Below are positions 1 through 10,626 of a DNA stretch of 64,000 nucleotides, in pieces (positions within the stretch are counted from its first letter, which is position 1; each line of letters starts with the position of its first letter). The notes beneath the pieces were generated by a model. It saw nothing but the letters and a program-made list of their open reading frames with translations, ran no database searches and was not told the origin of the DNA. The stretch covers positions 62,001 to 126,000 of the forward strand of contig NW_026516692.1 in the NCBI RefSeq assembly GCF_025766255.1. Direction: 5' to 3'. The translations under genes were made by a program, and so were the position numbers. Origin of the DNA: Zychaea mexicana (Eukaryota; Mucoromycota; Mucoromycetes; Mucorales; Lichtheimiaceae).

Positions 1-1105
1 AATAAGGATACCAATTTCATTGGCAGTTGGTGCGTTGTAACGTCGACGGTCTGGAGTATTCTCTGATCTGATGAGCATTCTAACATTGTCAACCCCTTGG
101 TCGCGGGCAATTTCGTTCATATCTCGGAAGGATTCGACAAAAGGATTGATACGATGCATTACGGCCTGTAATTGGCGTAGAGTGGAATCATTAAGGCGTA
201 CAGGGGAAACGGCGTGTCGATTGGCAATTTCAGTGGATGGATCGTGTACGTAAATTTGAGCAAAGGCGGGTCTATTATTTTCAGCCGGTAGCAATGAACC
301 TATGCGATGGTAGACACTTCCATGGATTCGGAAATTGTACGCTCCACCACGCGAATTAGCAACAGTTTGATCAACGTTGACACCAAGAGATGTGAAGCTT
401 AGAACACTGTTGTATACTCGGATGTTGGTACGAAAGTCCTCAGCAGCAGCATCAGTACCACGTAGCAATTGTGAAATCTCTGGAGGTGTTGGATTGAGGG
501 GTGGGAGCTCAACCGACCCTTGTTGGCAGCAAAGATTGAAACGTGGCGTGCGGAGAGAGCTATGAGATACACGCTCTTGGATCCAAAGGCGAGCATGGCA
601 GTTACTACATTCAGTATCCATGGAACCAATGAAATGGCGCAGTGGATGGGAGTTTGTGGAAACGCGGGCAATACTATGAAGCTAAATTATAACGGCGTCA
701 TCAGTAATCATCAGTGTCATTGTGAAGATCCAAATAGTAACTAACGTTTTCTTGCTCGATCTGGTTTGCAGGATTATTAGGACAGCTTCTGTGCGTGCGT
801 CTCAAATGACCCTCTTGTCCACAGCTTGAGCATACATGAACTGGAGCAGCAGTAGGTGTAGTGAGATTCTCGTTGTTTGACGGATTATTAGGGCAATCAC
901 GATGTGACCTTCGTGAGTGACCCTCTTGCCCACAACTGGAACAGACAGGCACAGCTTCTGGCGCTTCGCGAACAATGTCGAAATCGCGCTCATCAATCTC
1001 ATTGTTTTGGCGCATTGCCAATCTAGAAGGATTGTTTAGGCAATCACGATGAGTTACGCGTTGGTGGCCCGGCAAACCGCAAGAGTTACAAATGGGTGTT
1101 GACAT
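1..1105 (-). CDS. Helitron Rep/helicase protein, N-terminal part (partial, runs off left edge)
   Basis: Two exons, 1105-746 and 681-1; the 64-bp intron 745-682 has a gttagt donor, a tactgat branch-like site and a tttag acceptor, and keeps phase 0. Exon 1 encodes three zinc knuckles of the form CxxCGxxGHxRxxHRxCxNNP. Exon 2 has a further CxxC pair (ECSNCHARLWIQERVS) and then the Helitron helicase-like N domain, recognisable from GGAYNFRIHGSVYHRIGSLLP-like and FAQIYVHDPSTEI stretches. In this family the protein is a rolling-circle HUH endonuclease fused to a PIF1 helicase; neither catalytic part lies inside the window. No stop interrupts the visible frame, so the element may be young. Start chosen at ATG 1105, just before the first knuckle. 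Confidence 0.8.
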
Positions 1106-1317
1106 GTCAGAGAGTTAAAAGTAAAAGAACGTTTGACTATTACTGCGTTGGGATAAAAAAAAAAAAAAAAACTTTTGCGGGACGTTCTCCCCCGCGAGCC
1201 CTCCCGTTGGGGTGTACCCCCCAACCACACTTCCTTCTAAACCCGAACTCACTCGCTTCGCTCGTTTACTTAAGGCATAAATATAACAAACTAAAGTTTA
1301 TTATAACAAAAAAAAAA

Positions 1318-1550
1318 CTATTTCTTGGTTTTCTCCATAGCGTGCTGTTTCTTCTGGTGAAATTCTGCAATTGCTTCGTCGATTTCACCCATGCACGCGT
1401 TTGGTTCCATATACAGAGTCTTGTAGCTGAATGCGAGGTGCTTGATTCCAGTGGGGTAGGCCTCACGTATAGACTCGTAGTGAGTACTTTTGCCCAGATC
1501 TCTTCATCTGTAGGGCGTGGCGGATACTTGTTTGTTGTTGTTGCTGCCAT
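1318..1550 (-). pseudogene. Small coding remnant of unknown function, frameshifted
   Basis: From ATG 1550 the frame reads MAATTTNKYPPRPTDEEIWAK and then loses coding character. One frame over it continues through YPTGIKHLAFSYKTLYMEP to a stop at 1318-1320. The two pieces look like one short protein of about 75 residues split by a single-base indel in an AAAA run. No family was recognised. It lies just upstream of the Helitron protein and on the same strand, so it may belong to that element. Confidence 0.35.
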
Positions 1551-1569
1551 GTTCAATTTAGATCGCTAA

Positions 1570-2520
1570 ATTACTGAAATAAAAAAAAGAAAAGAAAAAA
1601 CGTGTTGTGTAGCAAGCAATTTATACACACCTCCGCAGAAGAGAGGATAAAATATCTGGTAGAGGAATACATATTTCCTTTTTTGTGTAATACGTAACTT
1701 TTATTATTTTAATAAGATAGATATATTATTATAATATGTCTATATTTATTGGAATATAAAAACTTTTTAGAAATTGGAAATTATTTATTTTTTTATATTT
1801 TTTAAATAAAATATTTTTTTCTATTACTAATATATAATCAATATATAAACTCTAATTATTTGTTTTTTCATTTTTGGAATTATTTATTATCTTAATTATA
1901 AGGATTTTTTAATAATTTTTTATATTAATAATATTAGATCGTATCTCATTAATAAAATAATTTTATTTTGATATAGTAGTCTATTTTTAATAAAAAATTT
2001 ATATATGTAGAGTATCTTATTTTTTTTTATTATTAATCATTTTATATTATATAGGCCTTTTAAAATTAAATTTTTTTAATATTATATAAAAGATCATATA
2101 CATTTTTTTAATTGATAAACATTTTATCTCATGATAATAATTTAATGCAATAACTTTCTTCTAGGTTATAAATAGCAAGTAGTTTATAAAATTACATGAT
2201 ATAACAATATATAGTCTAGTGTCCTATTAACTCGGGAGCCTAGGACACAGAGTCTCGAACCAGTGACATCTACATGTAATGTTGATAGATAGCATCGTTT
2301 TACTATTCAGTCAGCTTTTGGTATTTCGCTTTTACTATAGTGGTGTGGAGGTGTTGATAGTGCAGTATATAAACATTAAGAGTGAGATGACAGCCTTTTA
2401 TATAAGAGTTGAGTTATAATAAGTAGCCTCAGCACAGTACCGACACTTTTAATTGGTTTACTATCATTGACACTTGATTGACATAATAGACGCGGTCTGT
2501 GTAACATCTCATACTCATCC
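1570..2520. other. AT-rich intergenic stretch
   Basis: Almost pure A/T from about 1660 to 2220 with no credible reading frame. At about 2217-2250 an 8-bp perfect inverted repeat (GTGTCCTA / TAGGACAC) encloses a GC-richer loop. No gene was seen. Confidence 0.6.
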
Positions 2521-2532
2521 TCACTTTTTGCA

Positions 2533-2587
2533 ATTCCCCACTTTTTGCAGTTTTTTCCACCAAAAACCACTGCTGCAAAAAGCGGGG
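2533..2587. repeat. Inverted repeat CCCCACTTTTTGCAG / CTGCAAAAAGCGGGG
   Basis: Two 15-bp arms with one mismatch face each other across about 24 bp. The first arm extends into a second CACTTTTTGCA copy just upstream at about 2520. It sits at the end of an AT-rich short frame and could be a terminus of a small element or a hairpin. Function unknown. Confidence 0.45.
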
Positions 2588-2841
2588 GACGACTGTAAAT
2601 CATTAAAAGTTGAATTTAAAATATTATTTTCTGAAGGGTTTCTATTTATACATACCACTGAAGGTAATAAAGCTAAAAGTAAATTATCCGGAGTATTAAT
2701 CCAGATATTACTAATAATTAAACCATCAGGTGTTTTTATCCTAATGTAACTTGAAATAAGCTCTGTAAAAGAGTTTAAATCGTAGGTATCTGAAGGGAAA
2801 ACAGGGCAATCGCTAAAAATATAGAATAAGTTTGTAAACAT
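2588..2841 (-). pseudogene. Diverged fragment related to the start of element A
   Basis: ATG 2841 begins MFTNLFYIFSDCPVFP. The DNA here (tttttagcgattgccctgttttccc) matches the first codons of the A-element protein at 19505 (ttttagcgatcgccctattccccc), which suggests shared ancestry of the 5' ends. The rest (MFTN...NNILNSTFNDLQ) is AT-rich and unrecognised. It stops being coding at about 2588, where GC-richer flanking DNA begins. Confidence 0.35.
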
Positions 2842-3223
2842 TATATTTTTAAAGTAAGTAAGTAATTAGATAGCATCTAATTTTTAAGTAATGATTTATT
2901 TAGTTTTATGATTAATTATCTCTACTTACAGTACTACCACGAGAAGGCATAAATCAAGGTATCTGGGGAGAATTTTATAAAATAATAATAACAAATATTG
3001 ATATCATGGGAGATTATTTATTATTATTATAGAATAATAATCTTTTATATGAATCATCAACCCAGAATGATTCGGTTAAATAATAGCAAATAACTAAAAT
3101 TCCAATATAACATAATAACATAATTATTAATAATACAAAATTATTCCAATCTCTTAATGAAATAACAAGGCAAACTAATTTATGTAATAGAGGTCTATTC
3201 TTAATAAATTCTCGTTCTTCAAT

Positions 3224-4474
3224 TTAAATTAGTTTACTTAATATACCTATAATTAAAAAGAAACAACCAAGAATTCCAATAAATGTAAATAGACAAACAC
3301 ATAAAATTAAAATAGGAGTAGGATTTCCATCACTACCTCTAAAATATTCATTCAATAAATTAAATACATCTTGTGGATTTTCAATCCATTTTGAAATTAA
3401 TTCTACAAAATTATTACTATTTTCATTTGGAGAATTAATTTTGAAGTTTCCATCTAGTGGAGGACTACCAGATCTTTCAATAGAGTGATAATACATTCTT
3501 TCACACATTTCTCTCATTTTTTTTCTTTCTTTCTTTCTTCATAGTTATGATTCATCATTTCACCTAATCTATAAGTAGCAAAACCACCAATAGTACTAAC
3601 AACACCTAAAAACAATCCATTTCTAGGATTTGTTTTTGCAATTTTAACTGCAGCAGTTATTGGGGGGTAATCCTTAACAATAAATTAAAAAAGGTTTAAT
3701 TAATTAAAGATATATCATTGTTTAAACATAAACTTTAATATTCTTAATGTTTAATCTTTAATTTAAAAAGTAGCAGAGCGGTAGTGAGCATACCCCCTCT
3801 AGGCTAGAACTTTAGTTCGACGCCTGGAGTGAATGAAATGAACGGAGCTTGACGGTGAAAGGAATAACTAAAGTTAATTTACTGTTTACAGTAAAATTAA
3901 TTGTTATAGATTGAGCCTCATTGTTGTTCCAGAAATAATTCCTGCAGCAACTCCAGGAGAAGTAATTAGTTTATCATTATTAGAATTACTATTTGATGGA
4001 TGAATATTTGACCCTACACCTCCACCTCCAAAATTAACATTAAAAGTATTTTTTGATGAAGGATTTGTATTAGATGAATTAGGGGCAGAACTTATATAAA
4101 TTAATAAACCTAGTAATACTAAACCTAAAGAACCTGTAAAAATGTTAGAAAGATTATCATTCAAGAAGTGAATAAATTCTATAAATTAAAGATGAATAAA
4201 ATCTACTAGAATATTAGGAATTAATAATACAGATGCAAATCTAAAGTGATTTTTATCTGTAGAATAGTAATACTTATGTTTAATAAACTTTATAATGAAT
4301 AGAATATTATTCTGTAATAAAGAATAATAAGTTTGTAATAATCTATTACATTCATAAATATGTATTTTAAACCAATAACTAGATATAACCCAAACTAAGT
4401 TTGAAGTTAATAGCAGGATACGAAGGGGGAATTAGGGCGATCGCTAAAATTTCAAAAGATAAATTTGTTAACAT
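3224..4474 (-). pseudogene. Element A copy A1: membrane protein gene, interrupted
   Basis: Same protein as the intact copy at 19505-20497, read from ATG 4474 on the minus strand. The N-terminal third is out of frame. The stretch LSNIFTGSLGLVLLGLLIYISSAPNSSNTNPSS is intact at 3904-4164. The C-terminal part, with its final hydrophobic helix, is at 3224-3517. A 258-bp MITE (3662-3919) is inserted in the middle with ATT target duplications, and the frame around 3530-3660 is also shifted. Its 5' flank (ttaaacccattacccc) runs straight into the Ser/Pro-coding sequence at 4680. Confidence 0.7.
3662..3919. mobile_element. MITE family T (tRNA-like core), copy 1
   Basis: 258 bp, flanked by ATT on both sides (3659-3661 and 3920-3922). 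The uninterrupted paralogue at about 20690 reads straight through ttattattgttcc, so the insertion is demonstrated within the window. Ends are imperfect inverted repeats: GGGGGGTAATCCTTAACAAT, and GAGGCTCAATC read inward from the other end. The core contains TAGCAGAGCGG and AGTTCGACGCC, which resemble the A and B boxes of a tRNA-type Pol III promoter. Confidence 0.8.
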
Positions 4475-4677
4475 TTTTTTAATAAATTAATAAAGTTAGA
4501 TAGCATCAATTAAATAACACTATTTTTATAAAAAAAAAGACATTTAGTTTCTCATTAAATAATGATACTTATAGAATCCCCCTCGAAAAGGTATGTCTGA
4601 ATAAGTCCTATCTAGATGGAAATAAGTATGTTTGTTTTCTTTCCTTCTAAATGAGGATATGTAAATAACTGTTTCGT

Positions 4678-4920
4678 GTTAAACCCATTACCCCTTCACC
4701 ATCACCATCACCTTCATCTTCACCGTCACCGTCATCTTCACCACCACCATCATCACCATCACTGTCATCGTCACCAGCCGCCTCCTATGCACTACCTTCT
4801 GCACCCGAATCTCCCGCTCCCATTCTCGCTGCAGCAACCAATGCACGCAAGCGAAAACAGTACAATAGCAGTAGCAGTATCAACAACGGGGAATCGCACA
4901 GAAAAGCGCAGAAGGCGCAA
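4678..4920 (+). pseudogene. Ser/Pro-rich C-terminal tail fragment
   Basis: One frame reads a Ser-Pro repeat (PSPSPSPSSSPSPSSSPPP) and then APILAAATNARKRKQYNSSSSI, with a stop near 4925. A low-complexity Ser/Pro tail like this would suit the end of a CK1-type kinase, but no kinase core is attached. Another frame of the same CAC/CAT microsatellite reads poly-His and is probably not coding. The upstream edge coincides with the end of element A1. Confidence 0.35.
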
Positions 4921-4989
4921 GAATAAAAGGGCCCGAATAAAATCGTATTTTTCTCAGCTTGACCATCAAACTACTGCCACATTTGTTTA

Positions 4990-5530
4990 ATATGTTTTGC
5001 TTATAATTGTACAAGGTGATCTCAGTGTCTCTTCGGTCATGATATCTACAGTACTACTCTTGTTAACATGAGACATGAAAAGTGACAGCTGCTGAATGTA
5101 TAAATTGAGCATAACAGAAAAAACCACATCCCTTGTTGATCTATACCAACGGTTTTCTGTCACACGGAGAAGCCATAATACATTCCTTGCTTGCTAATGA
5201 CTTTTGTTCGTGATCGCTTTCGACATTTCATATTACGTTGAACAACAAGTGGCTATTTCCCAACTTGTTTTTGGCTAGCAAAAACGACGCCAATATATGG
5301 AACCGCGGCAGACGAAGACTAGCTAACAGAAAACCATATACAAGGGAGGGTCTAATACATGGATAAGACAGCAAATTAGCATAAAATTCGGTCGCTTGAG
5401 CAGCTCTGAAAATCTTTGAGGCTAAGTATGTATAATCCAAAAACGGAAGGTGAAGCACGTAAAAATCTACAGTACTCCCCCATACATTTCTGTGCATCTG
5501 AAAAGTATGCATCCCACTTCTAGCTTTCTG
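4990..5530. other. Intergenic, outside the palindrome
   Basis: No supported gene. The similarity between the two outer ends of the palindrome stops near 5535 on this side and near 46460 on the other. Confidence 0.5.
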
Positions 5531-5639
5531 TATCGGGGAGAAGAATTTTTCTCTCAGCGACAATGTCAAGGTCCTATGATGGCGCACCTGCAAGCATGGC
5601 AAACCAGATTGAATGTGATACTGCTTAACCATATCGTCG

Positions 5640-5765
5640 AATGCCTCCATCCACCGCCGCCAACAGCCGTTCCACGCAAACCTATCTCATTGATTCTGGC
5701 CTTGCAAGAAAATTCAAAAGGCATTGCTGCGAGCGAAACCACCCTAGTCCATCTCTTACATCTCT
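5640..5765 (+). pseudogene. Isolated CK1-type kinase exon fragment
   Basis: The frame MPPSTAANSRSTQTYLID joins a start-like piece (MPPSTA) directly to the kinase DFG region (YLIDSGLARKFKRHCCERN, with DSG in place of DFG). It is a compressed kinase remnant lying just before the fuller copy K1-L. Its mirror copy is at about 46235-46350 and still has DFG. Confidence 0.5.
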
Positions 5766-6345
5766 TTATATCAAAATATTATCCTTTCTGTGGCGTACGT
5801 TGTTTCGTGAATATAATGCCTCCATCCATCGTCGACAATGACCGCTTCATGCTTCTTAGGCAGCTAGGAGTAGGTGCATGTGGCCGAATATACATCGTGA
5901 GTAACTAATGGACGCATGGATCAACTTACCTTTTGTATTTACAGCTGTGGCATCTGATAAATCCAAGATTGTTGCTGCCAAAGTGGAAGCTCAAGCAAAG
6001 AGCTCGTCTGGTGCAGCGAATTGCAATGCTACTAGGATCTTGTGGCGAGGGAGACCTGTCATGCAGCTGAGCCGTTGTACTTTGGTGCTCAAGGCAAATA
6101 TAACGTTCTAGTTATGGATTTAATGGGTCGTAAGTACACTACATGAGCGTCATAAACTGTTAGAGAGAGAAAAAAAGACACACGCTAAACAACAACTCCC
6201 TGCTTCTAGCCTCTCTTCAAAGTCTCTTTGAGATGTGCGACAAGTCGTTTTCCGTACGCACACAGTCAGTATTTCGGGCTTGCAATTAGTATAGTATCTG
6301 TTCATTATGTTTATTGATATGGGCAGTCCACAATTAGACGACTAA

Positions 6346-9300
6346 TATGTAGAGCATATTAAACTGGTTCCCTGTGCGTCCCAGACTTGAGTCATCAGCC
6401 ACAAGCGGACTTGAATCTCTTATATGCATTCCCAAATTTGGTTCGTAAACCGCGCGCCAGTGCGGAAGCTCTTGATAGATTATTCTCATTGAAACAAAAA
6501 TCCATAATAAAACCCTTAATGTTAGTTCAAAAAGAAGGCATATACAATTACAAAAAATACAATATTCTTGATTACTACAAAATAGATTAAGTATTTGATT
6601 GAAAAAAAAACAATCCATATAAAGAATAATATTGAGCGAAGGCTGAGTAAGGTGCTGAGCAGAGGCGCAAGCGTTATGCAAGTTGCGGAAGTACAGTATA
6701 TAGGCACTTCTTGAAATGGATGGAGCAATTAACATGCGTATTCATACATAGAAAGTACTTTGTTCTTGCTGAGCCATCTGAGCAAAAGTGGTTTGCTAGC
6801 ATGCTCAGCCTTGTATCTTTGGAAAGGTATATAAGGAGATCTTTATGAGAGGAATTGACAGTGAAAATTGCCTTTCAATCTAACCTTCTGTACCCTCTGT
6901 ATTTACAATGCCTCAACAACACCACAACTATCTCTCTCAAATATATAACCTCAATTCCTCCTCTTCCTCTCAGCCAGCCGCTAATAGCAACAATCGGGCA
7001 GTCGGCGGCACCGGTCACGTCGCTGAATTGAACCTAGCCATGCAAGCATTCAGACAACGCACTCAAAGCACGACGTAGGAGCTTCGCCCCAATGCCACCA
7101 AGCTTGCATACTATCCCAAGATGAGCGAATTCTGCAAGTGGTGCGATGACATGAAGTTCCCTGAGCCTATCCGCTATCAAGTTAATGGTGATAAATTGCA
7201 TTTGTTCCTTGAACAAGTTGTAAGTATACTTTATTATTAGCAACTAAAGAAAATTATGTGATCTGCTTAGACAACTTTCTATGGACTTCTTGCTTATACT
7301 TTATTGCATCTTGTATAGGTCATTGGCAGGATCCGTCGTCCCACAATCAGAAAACAATTAGAAGCCAATGCCGAAAGACAGACGAACGATCATCATGATC
7401 TCGAAACGGAACAGGAAGAACACGAGTTTTACACGATCGGTTTTAGTACGATTGAGCAGTACGTCAGTGCAATCATCCAGCTTTTCCACGACCAATGCGG
7501 TCTTCGATTGAACGATCCCAGTAATAACCCACGAATTCCGGATGTGAAGTCGTTGCTAAAAAACGAAAGGAAAAAGGATATCAAGAGACGCCGTACAAAC
7601 TTCAAAGATCGCGCTGCCGGATCCATTTTGGATGGATACTCAACGATTGAAGAACTGGCCAAAATCATCAATTACTTCCTGACGCGCGACAGATCCGAAC
7701 ACTATCGAAACGCAGTCATGATGTTGGTATCACACTTTGCGTTCATGCGTGGCGAGAATGTTCGACAAATCGAGTTGGCAGATATACATGTCATCCCATT
7801 GCAAGGAGAAGGACCCACGCCTGACAAGTAATGCCCTTGTTTGATTCTGCTCTTGGACCATGGCAAGACAAACCAGTTCGGTAAAGCAGAGCATGGGTCG
7901 GCCATCCGGTGTGCGCATGTCGAAACCTGTCTATGGATGGCTTTAGGATTATACTTTTTCCATCATTGGCACATTCAAGGCGAACCATTCCCGGATATAA
8001 CACGGCCTCAAACATGGTACAACATTAAACTCTGCAAGAGCGACCCTGCTTATTTAACCAAGAATGTCGAGCAACCGGCGCATTACAAGGCACTTAAAAA
8101 GGCATTCGACGCATGCAAGATCGTATCAACAGCCGTTACGCATGCAGGAAGGAAGTCTGGAGCAAAAATGGCGGATATGGGCGAGGCTGGCGATTCGGCT
8201 ATCCGACGCGCAGGTCGATGGACAAGCGACGCGATGGAAGGACCCTATTTGACGAACTTACCTCGCCGACAGTTGCGCGCAATGGCAACGTTTAATGCCA
8301 ATGGAAAAACTTTCTGGTTACCTCGCGATGGCGTCCAACCATCGGAAACGTTACAAAAGAAGGGTTTCCCATGGGTCGACCAATGGCAAGAGAAGATCGA
8401 TCAAGGCGAAGGCGATAAAAGTGTTGCTGCCGACGGATTCCTCAAAATGCTACGCATTCTACGCAAGACGTTCTTACAAGACTCTGTACCAATGATGAAG
8501 CGCCACCCTCAATTATCTATCTGGAATGCTCCTATCTTCAATGATCTGGAATATACTGCATTTAAGAAGTGAGTAATCAAAATGTGTATCGTATAAGTTA
8601 GACTGTTACATGATGTAGTTACTTACGATAATTTATATTACTCCAGTGATCTAGCGACCTCCATCGAAACGGCTCCCCCGCCAGAGGACCTCACCTTATC
8701 AACAGCTATGCCACAACTGCATGGTTTCTTACGGCAGATGTATACCGATCTTAATCAAAAGGTCGATCGCAACACACAATTGGTTGAAGAGCATAACCGC
8801 ACATTCAACCAGTTTATGGGTGACCTTGCGAACGGACGCCTCACGATATCGGTTCAATGGACTCCACAATCTCAATCAACGAATTTTCCGGTCAATACTA
8901 CACCATCGGCTGCCAACTCTGCAGCTGCTACTGTCGCTCCATCCTTTGCCGCTCTAACTGACACCGCACCATCCATTGCCGACACTATCACCCCACAAAT
9001 TCTGTCTAATAACACGCCCATGCCTGCCACAACCTCTTCGTCGCTTTTCAGCACTGCTCAACTTCCACACTACAGATTAAACGATGGTGTAGCAACAGTG
9101 ACCGACCTTTGGCGCGAATGGCACGAAGGAATATCCGGTGGCCCAGCTATCAAAGACCTAGAGTTACAATGGAAAACAAAGTGGCGCAGCGACCAAGCCA
9201 AAAAGTTCAATCGTAGGAACGCGGTCATCAAAGGCGTCGAAAAGTTTATCGAATATCATAGTTTACAGCAGCAAAATGAAAGAGCTATATGCATGGTTGA

Positions 9301-9790
9301 GCTCTGGCGGCAAAATCCGAAGGTTGAGTGGTGCGCTGGAGGAGAACAAAAGCCAAGATCCTTGCATTGGATGGGTGAGAATGTAGAAAAGTGGAAACAT
9401 GTAGAGATGTTTCCTGGTATATAAAAAGAGAGCTGTTGTCATGATATATCATATACAATAATAATAAATAAACATACTTCTCTACGCGTAATACAACATA
9501 CAGTATCCATTATAATCAAACGTGACAAAAAGCAACCCGTAAGGTTGATCAATGTCGTGGACATCGGCACGGATCAGTCATTAGCATAGTCAACTAGGAT
9601 GGATCGATCATGCTGCGCGTCAAAGTCCATAAACAAGGTACGTGTATTTAGCCAGTAATATTGCTCAGGACTTCAGGGTTAAATATGACATATTAACCCT
9701 GTCTCAGGGTTTTACGTAGGCGTAATAGCCCTGGATTTTCAAGACCCGGCGAGATGCGGCGGGACTTTTGAGGACTCATGGGAAAGATAA
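6346..9790 (+). mobile_element. Crypton-type tyrosine-recombinase element
   Basis: Limits come from comparison with the uninterrupted mirror copy near 45640, where cattggaaatt continues directly into actaatatg; here 3.45 kb intervenes. No terminal inverted repeats or clear target duplication were seen, as expected for Cryptons, which integrate by site-specific recombination. The flanking 6346-6907 and 9425-9790 hold no gene. Confidence 0.75.
6908..9424 (+). pseudogene. Crypton tyrosine recombinase with GCR1-like C-terminal domain
   Basis: Three exons, 6908-7219, 7319-8568 and 8647-9424, keep phase and would give about 779 residues. The N-terminal core-binding part (TKLAYYPKMSEFCKWCDD) is followed by an Ndc10-like tyrosine-recombinase fold: FMRGENVRQIELAD supplies the first Arg, VTHAGRKSGA the HxxR pair, and IRRAGRW...EGPYLTN the Trp and nucleophilic Tyr. 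The last about 90 residues (WREWHEGISGGPAIKDLE ... WRSDQAKKFNRRN) match the GCR1-type DNA-binding domain. Two in-frame nonsense codons, TAG 7076-7078 and TAA 7829-7831, disable it while all catalytic residues remain, so decay looks recent. Confidence 0.8.
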
Positions 9791-10626
9791 GTTGGCATTG
9801 GAAATTTAGTTGCGGCGGCTGCAGTTCATTCATTCGAAGGGCATCCTCCATCGCGACATCAAGCCAGACAATATTGTTACGGGTGTAAACGGCAATGAAG
9901 TGAAAACCTATCTCATTGGTTTTGGGCTAGCAAGAAAGTATAAGGTCGGCGAGAAACATATTGCCTGGAGGGAAAGTCTTTGATTTGTGGGCACGCCATT
10001 ATTTCCAAGCATTGACGACATAGGTGAGGGTGAGTTGAGCTGCAGCAACGATTTCTAACTGTTATTTGTTATCTATTTTGTTTCCACCACTGACAATCTC
10101 ACTTGTGTTTATATAGTGCAAAGTACACAGAACGATTCAGAATTGCGCGGTCACATGGATCTTGTCGCTTTGAAAGCTACACTCTGCTGTGGAAAGACCT
10201 GTTGTTGGAAGAGGTCAAGAAAAAGAAGTACGACCTTAGTAGTTATGTCACCTTAACCAATCTGGTTGACTACTTTGGCTTTTTATTAGTGCTTAATTTT
10301 GCGAAGAAGCAGGATTATGACCTACATATCGACTATGGTACCAGCCAAACAGCACGAGTTCGAATCAGCTGTAAGTTTTGACACCTTTTTTAAATGTCTT
10401 CTTTTTCTTTTATCGCATATATTCCGGAGATACTTTGCGTGCAACAGTCCACACATTCTCATTTTTGTTTTTCTAGTTAGGCAAAGGAACAATATAAAGA
10501 ACGACCAATCCATCCCCTTCGTTTCAAACGCTCACTGCTTCTGTTGCTTCGACGGCATCGGAACAACAACACCCTCACCAAAGGTCCGCTACGGTTGCCG
10601 ATACTCATAAGCGAAACTATACCTAG

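Larger units (their letters stand above)
5816..10626 (+). pseudogene. CK1-like protein kinase pseudogene K1-L, split by a Crypton
   Basis: Recognisable exons: 5816-5896 (MPPSIVDNDRFMLLRQLGVG, the Gly-rich ATP loop), 5945-6129 (VAAKVEAQAKSS, the ATP-binding Lys), about 6211-6290, 9810-10029 ([16 protein letters not shown] catalytic loop, then GFGLARKYK where DFG has become GFG), 10117-10370 (C-lobe) and about 10477-10626 (Ser/Thr/Gln-rich tail). CK1 kinases phosphorylate Ser/Thr in acidic or primed contexts. This copy cannot act: it has a TGA at 9981-9983, frame breaks, and a 3.45-kb insertion in an intron. It mirrors K1-R. Confidence 0.75.

Noticed and set aside
2230..2300. tRNA-like segment (GGTTCGAGACT on the minus strand)
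   Set aside because: No fitting acceptor, D-arm or anticodon stem could be paired; only a B-box-like match.
4676..4990. His-rich 104-codon frame
   Set aside because: It is one reading of a CAC/CAT microsatellite; the Ser/Pro frame fits a protein tail better.
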